DNA of 29,447 bases from a virus, in the IMG/VR virus record IMGVR_UViG_3300036466_000233, positions 1 through 29,447 of that record; one strand, written 5' to 3'. The stretch's first letter is position 1; the number at the start of each line of letters is the position of its first letter. A program made the position numbers and the translations under genes. Under the pieces are notes generated by a model. It saw only the letters and a program-made list of their open reading frames with translations. It made no database searches and had not been told where the DNA came from. Positions 15,381 through 20,792 of the stretch are shown here, piece by piece.

Positions 15381-16355
15381 TTATTGACCTCCCAAAGACG
15401 CCACCTGACGCAGCCGTTTCATGGTCGATCTAATTTTTGAATGGGGCTTTAATGCCTCCCATATCCCCAGGAAAAACTCATTATCATATGCAGCTTGCGG
15501 ATACATGCAGGCGTATGCCGCCTCATATTTATCGTCTTCACAAGCCGCGAATAGGTCAACGATTGAATTGGCTATTCTACGTGCCGAGTCCTGGTCTTCC
15601 TGCGTCAACGCTTCTAGCGCCCCATCGTTCGGGGTATGTGACGTTTTTTTAGGTGTAACATCTTTTGCAAACTCGATCCCCTGGTCCCCGTCCGTGTTGA
15701 GATAATGCACTGCAGAATCTAGCCTATCACGGCGCGGCCAGTATTTCGACGCCTGTTTTACGACTGTTTTTTTGATCATCTCTTCCGGATCACTAGCCCA
15801 AGGACACGCGGTTTTCTTTGAGACATACGCTTTCCACGCCTCCGACCTGTCACGAATGTCATAAATTTGCGCAATCGGCATTGAGTTTGTGAGGTAGTCA
15901 TTCTCATCTGTTTTGACTACCACGTAACACCCGACGACCTCGCCGCGATCAGTAGCAAACGGATTGAATTTATGCAGCGGGGCTTTATCTATGCCCTGCA
16001 ACTCAAATGTGTCATTGGCCCGAACAATTACCGCCTGACCCCATTTTATAGCTCCGGTTTGCTGTGCAATGTGCATGAGTCCCATGTACGAAATATCCAA
16101 GCAAATCTTCCCTTTCCTTGGTACAAGATAAGCGAGTTTCGACGCCGGGTTAAGCGAAATGCCTATTGCCGCCACATTATTCACGGCTGCAATTAGCGAC
16201 GATTTATTACTCAACGCCATTCCTGTCAGGTAGTCACTGCCGCTCAAAATCTGCATAGCGAATTGAGCTTCACGGTCAAACTCTATCCCGCCTACTGCCA
16301 CCGTTTCAAACTGTTTCCGCTGGCTTTCTACCAGCGTGATCAATTCTTTGCTCAT
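15381..16355 (-). CDS. recT: RecT-family single-strand annealing protein
   Basis: 324 residues. The central domain is characteristic: '[50 protein letters not shown]' (quoted non-contiguously) followed by '[12 protein letters not shown]' and '[20 protein letters not shown]'. RecT proteins coat single-stranded DNA and anneal it to complementary strands during phage recombination. They usually pair with an exonuclease such as RecE or a YqaJ-type enzyme; none is evident here. ATG 16355 overlaps the upstream stop (ATGA). Confidence 0.9.
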   Translation of the reverse strand: MSKELITLVESQRKQFETVAVGGIEFDREAQFAMQILSGSDYLTGMALSNKSSLIAAVNNVAAIGISLNPASKLAYLVPRKGKICLDISYMGLMHIAQQTGAIKWGQAVIVRANDTFELQGIDKAPLHKFNPFATDRGEVVGCYVVVKTDENDYLTNSMPIAQIYDIRDRSEAWKAYVSKKTACPWASDPEEMIKKTVVKQASKYWPRRDRLDSAVHYLNTDGDQGIEFAKDVTPKKTSHTPNDGALEALTQEDQDSARRIANSIVDLFAACEDDKYEAAYACMYPQAAYDNEFFLGIWEALKPHSKIRSTMKRLRQVASLGGQ

Positions 16356-16585
16356 TTCCCCTCCTGTGATTTAACTTTTGCCCATCTTATTTTCTGCCCT
16401 TCACTGTGCGCCGCAATCTCTCTAATAAATGAATACCTTTTCCCATTTCTGCATAGATAGATTTTATCTCTACCATTGGAGTCTATGGAGTCGTTCGTTA
16501 ATCCACCGGCCTCTAACCCAATAAAAATACCTATCACCTTTTCCTCGCCAGAGTCCCAAAACTCCGCACTATCTCCATATCTCAT
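16352..16585 (-). CDS. Small hypothetical protein upstream of recT
   Basis: 77 residues (MRYGDSAEFWDSGEEKVIG...), beta-rich with a short Cys-containing segment (DKIYLCRNGKRYSFIREIA). ATGA overlaps at both ends make it part of the recT translational unit. No family is recognised. Confidence 0.45.
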   Translation of the reverse strand: MRYGDSAEFWDSGEEKVIGIFIGLEAGGLTNDSIDSNGRDKIYLCRNGKRYSFIREIAAHSEGQKIRWAKVKSQEGK

Positions 16586-16860
16586 TTCTTCACCTCTTCC
16601 GGGCGCCTCATATCCTCAATCAGCCCGAGACTGCCTTTTGCACATCCCAGACTAACCTGCATCTCAGTCACTTGCTGCTTGGCCTCGATCACCAAAAACC
16701 TGTGAGCATCCTCCCAGCTATCATGCCATGTTGACCACACAGAGGCTTTGCTTTGTTTTTGTGTGTTACCAAAGACATCCCGGAAAAAAACATACTTTTC
16801 AGTTTCACTCACAATTTCTCTCGCCGAGATTTCCCCAAACCGAGTTCTGTATTTAATCAT
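16582..16860 (-). CDS. Small hypothetical phage protein
   Basis: 92 residues starting MIKYRTRFGEISAREIVSET. The N-terminal beta-hairpin followed by a long amphipathic helix (WHDSWEDAHRFLVIEAKQQV) recurs in small early phage proteins of unknown role. Overlaps with its neighbours support translation. Confidence 0.5.
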   Translation of the reverse strand: MIKYRTRFGEISAREIVSETEKYVFFRDVFGNTQKQSKASVWSTWHDSWEDAHRFLVIEAKQQVTEMQVSLGCAKGSLGLIEDMRRPEEVKK

Positions 16861-17072
16861 TTCTTCACCTTTTTTGGAAAAGGAAATCCATTGTCATAAC
16901 ATGATTCGGTGATGCGCCGGTCGGTTTCAGCCTCTATCCAGTCTTCGAGAGCATCGTAAAATCCGACACCGCTCAAGACGCTATCAAAATGTCTCCTCAT
17001 CTCAGCTATCTCGCTGGCGGACGGCCTGAACCTCTCCCTCCGCTCCATCTCTTTTGCGCTAGGGTCGCTCAT
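16857..17072 (-). CDS. Duplicated small protein, copy B
   Basis: 71 residues from ATG 17072 behind AAAGGAAAAACC. The first 19 residues (MSDPSAKEMERRERFRPSA) are identical to the upstream paralogue; the C-terminal halves diverge but keep 'ALEDWIEAETDRRIT'. It is highly charged and helical. It lies in tandem with its paralogue. Function is unknown. Confidence 0.6.
   Translation of the reverse strand: MSDPSAKEMERRERFRPSASEIAEMRRHFDSVLSGVGFYDALEDWIEAETDRRITESCYDNGFPFPKKVKK
17014..17071. repeat. 58-bp perfect direct repeat, copy B
   Basis: Identical to 17217-17274. It covers the start of the small protein gene from the end of the start codon inwards. Identity over 58 bp, with divergence on both sides, indicates a recent duplication or conversion. 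Confidence 0.85.
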
Positions 17073-17275
17073 GGTTTTTCCTTTTTGTGTGATGCGGCGA
17101 TGCGTCGGTCGATCTCGGATTCGATCCAATCGTTAAGAGCGGACTCGATGTCGCTGTCGTCAGTAGACCCCCAATCCCAACACTCCTCCATATCATATTT
17201 TTCGTCGGCAATTTCTCTGGCGGACGGCCTGAACCTCTCCCTCCGCTCCATCTCTTTTGCGCTAGGGTCGCTCAC
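17069..17275 (-). CDS. Duplicated small protein, copy A
   Basis: 68 residues from GTG 17275 (GTGA overlap with the upstream gene). The first 19 residues are shared with copy B, followed by an acidic segment with DIESALNDWIESEIDRRIA. The two copies differ at the start codon (GTG here, ATG in copy B), which may reflect coupling to the upstream gene. Confidence 0.6.
   Translation of the reverse strand: MSDPSAKEMERRERFRPSAREIADEKYDMEECWDWGSTDDSDIESALNDWIESEIDRRIAASHKKEKP
17217..17274. repeat. 58-bp perfect direct repeat, copy A
   Basis: Identical to 17014-17071; it ends one base short of the full start codon, leaving GTG rather than ATG at this copy. Confidence 0.85.
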
Positions 17276-17445
17276 GATTTAAAATCCTCCCAAAATTCAA
17301 CCGTATATCCTAGATGTACCAAACTCGCTTTAGTGCCGGGATATTCTTTCGTCAATCTGTCCCATGCAGCATCTTCTGCGCCGGATGCCAACCATAGACA
17401 CGCTGAGCCGCCGGGAGTAATCGGCACGTAAATCCCACTTTTCAT
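17272..17445 (-). CDS. 57-residue hypothetical protein
   Basis: Starts MKSGIYVPITPGGSACLWLA and ends FWEDFKS. It is a compact mixed alpha/beta sequence with several aromatic residues (LVHLGYTVEFWEDF). The ATG overlaps the upstream TGA and the TGA overlaps the downstream GTG, so it is embedded in a coupled series. No family is recognised. Confidence 0.5.
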   Translation of the reverse strand: MKSGIYVPITPGGSACLWLASGAEDAAWDRLTKEYPGTKASLVHLGYTVEFWEDFKS

Positions 17446-17636
17446 CCCTCCACCTCGTGATCTTTTGGTTGGACTGGCAGTTGATGCTTGCTAATAACCG
17501 ATCTGTAATGCGCTTCAAGCTCATCTTTTTTGTACGCCAAAATATACTCAGTAACTGCCAGCGCACGGACCAATTCCTGAGCGTCAATCGCTGCCTGTAT
17601 TTGCTTTTTTAGTTGCGCGTCATTAATATTCATCAT
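17442..17636 (-). CDS. Small helical hypothetical protein
   Basis: 64 residues; two adjacent ATGs (17636 and 17633) lie behind GGGGGG, and the second has the better spacing. It is helical and charged (DAQLKKQIQAAIDAQELVRA), ending with a Pro/Lys/His-rich tail. The start overlaps the stop of the upstream membrane protein. Function is unknown. Confidence 0.45.
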   Translation of the reverse strand: MMNINDAQLKKQIQAAIDAQELVRALAVTEYILAYKKDELEAHYRSVISKHQLPVQPKDHEVEG

Positions 17637-17836
17637 GCCCCCCAAATCAAAAAAGAAATTATTGCGACAATAAAAACGCAGAAAATCTTGATGCAAAATA
17701 CGGCGTCGCGATCATCCTGCATCCACGTGCCCGAGTGTGGATGCCGCTTGCACAATGACTGGCGCGAATACGGATGACTGAACTTCTCCAACTCGTTTCG
17801 AGTCGCGGACTCTTTTGTGGTGCGTGGTGCCATCAT
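17633..17836 (-). CDS. Small protein with C-terminal membrane anchor
   Basis: 67 residues from ATG 17836 (GGAG 8 nt upstream, directly after the previous stop). The N-terminal 45 residues are polar and basic; the last 20 (IFCVFIVAIISFLIWG) are a membrane helix, giving a tail-anchored layout. The frame extends upstream but would overlap the neighbouring gene heavily. Function is unknown. Confidence 0.45.
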   Translation of the reverse strand: MMAPRTTKESATRNELEKFSHPYSRQSLCKRHPHSGTWMQDDRDAVFCIKIFCVFIVAIISFLIWGA

Positions 17837-17837
17837 C

Positions 17838-18215
17838 TCAATACTCCGTCGATGCCGCGACCATTGCATCCCATACCCACCTTGGACTCGGTGGCGATCC
17901 GCCGATGCCTGTTCCAACAGCAATCCCGGCGTCAAACATTTTGTCGGTTGCCGCTATTGGTACAATTTTATACCCCTCCGGAATTTCATAGCGCGGCATT
18001 TTGGAACGCTCGGCTATCATAGTATCTGCCCATATCCTACGGGCGCGAGATAATGCCAAGACATAGTGTATGCGCCCGTCATAGCTAGATTTTTCCATGC
18101 CGAGGAATGCGGCGCAGGCTTCCACGTTGTCGCCACAAATCCCATCTATCTCGCTCGCCGGAGCGTGAGCCATAAAATAATCCAGCAAAGTCATGCCTCC
18201 GTTATCCGCGCTCAT
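17838..18215 (-). CDS. Hypothetical early phage protein ('DYF' type)
   Basis: 125 residues from ATG 18215, which overlaps the stop of the first operon gene (ATGA). The start MSADNGGMTLLDYFMAHAP resembles the 'GMTLRDYFAA' opening of a widespread group of early phage proteins. It ends with a conserved-looking 'WVWDAMVAAS'. It is soluble with no catalytic motif. Function is unknown. Confidence 0.55.
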   Translation of the reverse strand: MSADNGGMTLLDYFMAHAPASEIDGICGDNVEACAAFLGMEKSSYDGRIHYVLALSRARRIWADTMIAERSKMPRYEIPEGYKIVPIAATDKMFDAGIAVGTGIGGSPPSPRWVWDAMVAASTEY

Positions 18216-18298
18216 CCCTGCACCATCTGGATGAGCGCGGAAAATAGGCCGATGCACAGTCCTGCCAGGTAGATCGATGCAACAATTTCTTTATTCAT
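18212..18298 (-). CDS. 28-residue membrane peptide, first gene of the leftward operon
   Basis: MNKEIVASIYLAGLCIGLFS followed by ALIQMVQG. It is almost entirely one hydrophobic helix with a good AGGAG site (GGAGAATGCGAA before ATG). As the promoter-proximal gene in an early leftward operon, it sits where lambda/P4-type phages place Kil-like or other host-inhibiting peptides. That parallel is positional only. Confidence 0.5.
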   Translation of the reverse strand: MNKEIVASIYLAGLCIGLFSALIQMVQG

Positions 18299-18309
18299 TT
18301 CGCATTCTC

Positions 18310-18570
18310 CTTTGATTATCAATCAGCATTATTCTGGTGGCTGGGCGTTACTCCAGCTCCTGGTTGCTACCGTGGTTTCCGGGATCTCCAGACCTCATAG
18401 GGGTTCTCCGCTACATAATAAAATTATGCTTTCACCGCCGCACCAGACCAATGCCGACTGCTTTACTCCCTTACTCACCCTGCGGACTGTCGCGCTGTCT
18501 ACCCGTGAGCCGTGCCGTGATGCTGGTCAATGCTGGTAGAGGTGTTGTTGCGTATCCGATAAATCGGCAT
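18310..18570 (-). ncRNA. Long structured leader, possible C4/CI-type antisense immunity RNA
   Basis: About 270 nt separate the leftward promoter from the first gene on its transcript. The leader has GC-rich pairing potential, including TCTGGTG (18447-18441) complementary to CACCAGA (18339-18333). It holds two micro-frames: 23 codons at 18570-18499, whose ATG lies at the expected transcription start, and 16 codons at 18398-18348. The overall text and position recall the C4 (P1/P7) and CI (P4) antisense RNAs, which reside in leader transcripts and stop downstream expression. This is from memory and needs a covariance-model search. Confidence 0.35.
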
Positions 18571-18576
18571 GACTGA

Positions 18577-18605
18577 ACTCTATCAAATCTAAACCGCAAT
18601 GTCAA
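18577..18605 (-). promoter_or_regulatory. Leftward early promoter
   Basis: On the minus strand, TTGACA (18605-18600) is followed by a 17-nt spacer and TAGAGT (18582-18577). The -35 box is a perfect consensus. It overlaps the palindrome at 18603-18616, as expected if repressor binding blocks it. Confidence 0.7.
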
Positions 18606-18616
18606 CACATTTGTTG
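18603..18616. promoter_or_regulatory. Operator candidate (palindrome)
   Basis: CAACA-catt-TGTTG, a perfect 5-bp inverted repeat with a 4-bp spacer. It overlaps the -35 of the leftward promoter and lies 18 bp upstream of the rightward -35. A direct repeat of TTGCAA follows (18614-18619 and 18634-18639). It is a likely site for the small HTH protein encoded at 18684. Confidence 0.45.
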
Positions 18617-18633
18617 CAAGCTCATGGAAGCGG

Positions 18634-18662
18634 TTGCAATGTTGTTATGGATATGTTATAAA
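18634..18662 (+). promoter_or_regulatory. Rightward early promoter
   Basis: TTGCAA (18634-18639), 17-nt spacer, TATAAA (18657-18662), placing the start near 18669, just before the ribosome site GGAGG of the HTH gene. Confidence 0.6.
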
Positions 18663-18683
18663 GATGGTTAACCGGAGGTATAA

Positions 18684-18869
18684 ATGGAAACGCAACAGGA
18701 ATATGTAATACGCAAGCTAGGCTCGCCGGAATTTAATATAGCAGAGGTGGCGCGCCAGATTGGGATTGATCGGGTTACCTTAATAAGAATCCGGGATGGC
18801 GATACTAAAAATCCGGGTGCACGAACAATCCAGCCGCTTTATGATTATTTTAAGGCGTTGAGCGAGTAA
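18684..18869 (+). CDS. Small HTH DNA-binding protein (Cro-like regulator)
   Basis: 61 residues with a CCGGAGG site. Residues about 17-43 (FNIAEVARQIGIDRVTLIRIRDGDTKNP) are a helix-turn-helix, with 'IAEVARQIGIDRVTLIRI' as the recognition region (quoted in part). It is the first gene downstream of the rightward promoter, the Cro position in lambdoid phages, so it probably controls the divergent promoters. It is smaller than classical CI and lacks any cleavage domain. Confidence 0.7.
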   Translation: METQQEYVIRKLGSPEFNIAEVARQIGIDRVTLIRIRDGDTKNPGARTIQPLYDYFKALSE

Positions 18870-18884
18870 TAAATAGGGTATCCC

Positions 18885-19112
18885 ATGACCAGAGAACAAT
18901 TCGCCGCATTTGCCAAATGGGCAAAGACCTGTGATGGCGCAGCCAGTCCTTTAGATACTTGGGACGCCGCCATCATCGATAGCCAGCGGGCTGAGATTGC
19001 CAGACTTAGAAATTGGATTACAAATGAGGCATTACGGAATAATACCTGCACCTATCGAATATTGGGCGATAGGTGCGCAGGCTGCAATTGCGCCAAGGTT
19101 ACATCTGATTAA
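18885..19112 (+). CDS. Small Cys-rich hypothetical protein
   Basis: 75 residues. It has a helical N-terminal half, then a Cys-rich end (NTCTYRILGDRCAGCNCAKV: four Cys that could bind zinc). The start is ATG 18885 after a weak purine stretch. It belongs to the early rightward operon. No family is recognised. Confidence 0.45.
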   Translation: MTREQFAAFAKWAKTCDGAASPLDTWDAAIIDSQRAEIARLRNWITNEALRNNTCTYRILGDRCAGCNCAKVTSD

Positions 19113-19127
19113 CCGGGAGATAATATC

Positions 19128-19295
19128 ATGATCGATAAATTTTGCCAGGTATGGGACGCCGCTATTGCTAGCGCACAGTCGCGGGAAGATGCGCTGCAGG
19201 CTAAAATTGATGCGCTGACGCTAGAAGATGATATGACGCCGGAGCAATTCGATAATTGGGCCGCTCACCAGATAGCGAGGGTAGAAAATGAATGA
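19128..19295 (+). CDS. 55-residue hypothetical protein
   Basis: Starts MIDKFCQVWDAAIASAQSRE and ends IARVENE; acidic and helical. It is preceded by CGGGAG and overlaps the next ATG by eight bases. No family is recognised; support comes from the site and packing. Confidence 0.45.
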   Translation: MIDKFCQVWDAAIASAQSREDALQAKIDALTLEDDMTPEQFDNWAAHQIARVENE

Positions 19296-19494
19296 TCCAA
19301 GATGTGGCCACGGGGAAGCATTACTACACATTGCAGATCAAAATAGACTGATTGCGGAACTTCGGGAGGCGTTACGTTTGTGTATCATACAACTCGAAAT
19401 TGTATTGCCGGAATCGGGCCGGGGGAATGATGAAATACATGCCCTAAGAGCGGCGTATTCTGCAATCAAAAAAACCAATATGGGAATTAAATGA
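19288..19494 (+). CDS. Small hypothetical protein
   Basis: 68 residues (MNDPRCGHGEALLHIADQNR...). A coiled-coil-like helix spans residues 17-40 (IAELREALRLCIIQLEIVL). Early phage 'DUF-like' proteins of this type are common but not functionally defined. The 3' end overlaps the next ATG by four bases. Confidence 0.45.
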   Translation: MNDPRCGHGEALLHIADQNRLIAELREALRLCIIQLEIVLPESGRGNDEIHALRAAYSAIKKTNMGIK

Positions 19495-19730
19495 AAACCA
19501 CACAGAAACTCCGTATTTTAAAATGGTTCAGAACTCACAAATATCTAACTCGCCTGCAGGCGTTCGACAAATTGGGTATATTTGAGCTTTCAGGCAGGCT
19601 GAATGATCTAAAGCGAGATGGCTATATTTTCGACAAATCGAAACGCATAAAAGTGACGAATAGATTTGGCGAGGAAATGTCGGTCGTGCAATATAGGTTG
19701 GACGGTCATTCCGGACTTATTTGTAGCTGA
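19491..19730 (+). CDS. Winged helix-turn-helix protein (HTH_39-like)
   Basis: 79 residues. 'KLRILKWFRTHKYLTRLQAF' followed by 'LGIFELSGRLNDLKRDGYIF' and 'VTNRFGEEMSVVQYRL' is the pattern of the small phage helix-turn-helix family that ends in 'VxNRFGExxxVaxYrL'. It probably binds DNA or RNA and acts as an early regulator or replication accessory. ATG overlaps the upstream stop. This is the last gene before the structured RNA element. Confidence 0.65.
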   Translation: MKTTQKLRILKWFRTHKYLTRLQAFDKLGIFELSGRLNDLKRDGYIFDKSKRIKVTNRFGEEMSVVQYRLDGHSGLICS

Positions 19731-19740
19731 AAAAATAACG

Positions 19741-19769
19741 TTGCGCTACACGTAAATCTATAGTAGAGT
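19741..19769 (+). promoter_or_regulatory. Possible promoter of the structured RNA
   Basis: TTGCGC (19741-19746), 17-nt spacer, TAGAGT (19764-19769); the -10 is the same hexamer as in the leftward early promoter. The -35 is weak. A transcript from about 19776 would consist of the structured element and then read into the replication genes if not terminated. Confidence 0.35.
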
Positions 19770-19775
19770 TACATT

Positions 19776-19886
19776 TCTGGCTTGGTGGCCGCAAACTGGT
19801 AAGGCTTCACATGCGAATCTGGCGGGTATCAGACCCCGTTCCACCAACACCCAAAAGGTGAGGTTCGCAGGTGAAGCCTTTTTTAT
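19776..19886 (+). ncRNA. Structured RNA with tRNA-like portion and long terminator hairpin
   Basis: TTGGTGG (19782-19788) pairs perfectly with CCACCAA (19841-19847), enclosing a D-arm-like GCC...CTGGTAAGGC segment and a small GGGT/ACCC hairpin, so the 5' part resembles a degenerate tRNA. It lacks a standard TTCRA loop and a clear anticodon arm. Overlapping it is a 20-position hairpin (19801-19820 with 19861-19880; 19 pairs counting one G-U) and a T6 tract. It is either a small RNA with its own terminator or an attenuator ahead of the replication genes. Confidence 0.45.
19801..19886 (+). terminator. Strong intrinsic-terminator-like hairpin with 40-nt loop
   Basis: Arms AAGGCTTCACATGCGAATCT and AGGTTCGCAGGTGAAGCCTT pair with a single A-G mismatch and one G-U, followed by TTTTTT at 19879-19884. 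The loop contains two small GC hairpins. Confidence 0.6.
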
Positions 19887-19896
19887 TGGATTTTTT

Positions 19897-20040
19897 ATGA
19901 GATTCTTATGCGTAATGAATGGATGGAGGGATTGCCCACATTGCTGGAAGCATTATATATTCAGGCCGATTCGGATTGATAGAACTCCGGTCTGGATGTC
20001 AGTAAGCATTTTTGGTTTTACTTTTTTCTTCTGCGATTGA
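19897..20040 (+). CDS. Doubtful 47-residue frame between RNA element and replication genes
   Basis: MRFLCVMNGWRDCPHCWKHY ... FFFCD has a CPHC motif and a hydrophobic end, but a poor ribosome site. A different frame from ATG 19908 encodes 23 residues (MRNEWMEGLPTLLEALYIQA then DSD), acidic and helical. Only one, or neither, is likely real. Apart from these, 19887-20041 holds nothing that I can identify. Confidence 0.25.
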   Translation: MRFLCVMNGWRDCPHCWKHYIFRPIRIDRTPVWMSVSIFGFTFFFCD

Positions 20041-20041
20041 C

Positions 20042-20167
20042 ATGAAAACCAATCTCGAGAAGCCGCTTAAAGCCGCCGCAGCAATCGGGCAAGCCAAGAC
20101 CAAAGAAGGTAAGCGCAAGGCCATTTTGAACTGGTGCAGGGTTATGAAAGAGGCTTTGCGTGGCTAA
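20042..20167 (+). CDS. 41-residue basic hypothetical protein
   Basis: MKTNLEKPLKAAAAIGQAKT ... VMKEALRG. It is helical and Lys/Ala-rich, probably nucleic-acid-associated. The stop overlaps the GTG start of the replication gene by eight bases, suggesting coupling. No family is recognised. Confidence 0.45.
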   Translation: MKTNLEKPLKAAAAIGQAKTKEGKRKAILNWCRVMKEALRG

Positions 20168-20792
20168 TCCTTGGTTTAGATTATATTCTGAATTCGCACA
20201 CGATCCCAAGGTACAGGTACTTACGGAAACGTTACAGAGACGTTACGTTATGGTGTTATGCCTACAATGTTCTGGTCAATACGAAAATAGACCAGAGGAT
20301 GAAATAGCTCTGGCGTTACGCGTAACGCGTGACGAATGGATAGAGTCACGTAACGAGTTAGTTTTAAGATCGTTACTGGATGAAAAAACATTAAAAATAA
20401 AAGCATGGGATAAACGTCAATATATCAGTGACATAAAAGACCCAACAGCAGCAGAAAGACAGAAACGTTACAGGGATAACAAGCGTAACGCACGTAACGA
20501 TACCGTAACGTTACGCCCACCAGAACAGAACAGAACAGAACAGATACAGAATAAAGATACCGTTTCCCAAAAGTCTATAAAGAAAAAAGAAACATCAACA
20601 CCAGAGAAATTTGAAGTTACTCCAGAAATGTTTGCTTGGGCTGTAGAACAAGGTTTATCTGAAATAAGAATTAAGCCTGAGACAGAAAATTTCCTAGACA
20701 GGAATCGGTCTAAAGACACGAAGTATACTGACTGGATAGCCGCATGGCGGACATGGATGCGTAACGCGGTGAAATTTACGAGGACTGCATGA
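20160..20792 (+). CDS. Replication initiator / helicase loader-type protein
   Basis: 210 residues from GTG 20160. The N-terminus 'WFRLYSEFAHDPKVQVLTETLQRRYVMVLC' (in part) is a winged-helix start typical of phage O/DnaD-like replication proteins. The middle is a charged, low-complexity linker. The C-terminus 'DWIAAWRTWMRNAVKF' is the segment seen at the end of proteins that load DnaB-type helicases. The helicase gene follows with a 4-nt overlap. The gene itself carries 12 copies of GTAACG/CGTTAC, an origin candidate like the one inside lambda O. Confidence 0.7.
   Translation: MANPWFRLYSEFAHDPKVQVLTETLQRRYVMVLCLQCSGQYENRPEDEIALALRVTRDEWIESRNELVLRSLLDEKTLKIKAWDKRQYISDIKDPTAAERQKRYRDNKRNARNDTVTLRPPEQNRTEQIQNKDTVSQKSIKKKETSTPEKFEVTPEMFAWAVEQGLSEIRIKPETENFLDRNRSKDTKYTDWIAAWRTWMRNAVKFTRTA
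20230..20610. other. Candidate replication origin: iteron-like hexamers and AT-rich stretch
   Basis: GTAACG/CGTTAC occurs at 20230, 20241, 20314, 20322, 20350, 20371, 20466, 20485, 20494, 20505 and 20509 (first bases), plus 20761. About 0.3 copies would be expected by chance in 630 bp. CAGAA then repeats four times (20521-20540), followed by an A-rich stretch (20571-20610). Clustered initiator-type sites beside an AT-rich segment within the initiator gene match the lambda ori layout. Confidence 0.6.
20521..20540 (+). repeat. CAGAA x4 tandem repeat
   Basis: Four perfect 5-bp units followed by CAGAT, inside the linker of the initiator gene, at the border between the hexamer cluster and the A-rich stretch. 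Confidence 0.85.

Noticed and set aside
18337-18576. 79-codon plus-strand frame in the control region, containing 'SRAVMLVNAGRGVVAYPI'
   Set aside because: Similar text appears in many automatic annotations of such leaders, but it runs against the leftward leader and has no good ribosome site; more likely the antisense of a structured RNA than a protein.
19782-19850. Ordinary tRNA gene
   Set aside because: A 7-bp closing stem and D-like arm are present, but there is no TTCRA loop, no clear anticodon arm and no CCA; kept as a structured RNA only.
20521-20540. CRISPR-like or phase-variable repeat
   Set aside because: Only 5-bp units without spacers. Phase variation is possible in principle because the units are not multiples of 3, but it lies in an essential-looking replication gene, and the origin context explains it better.
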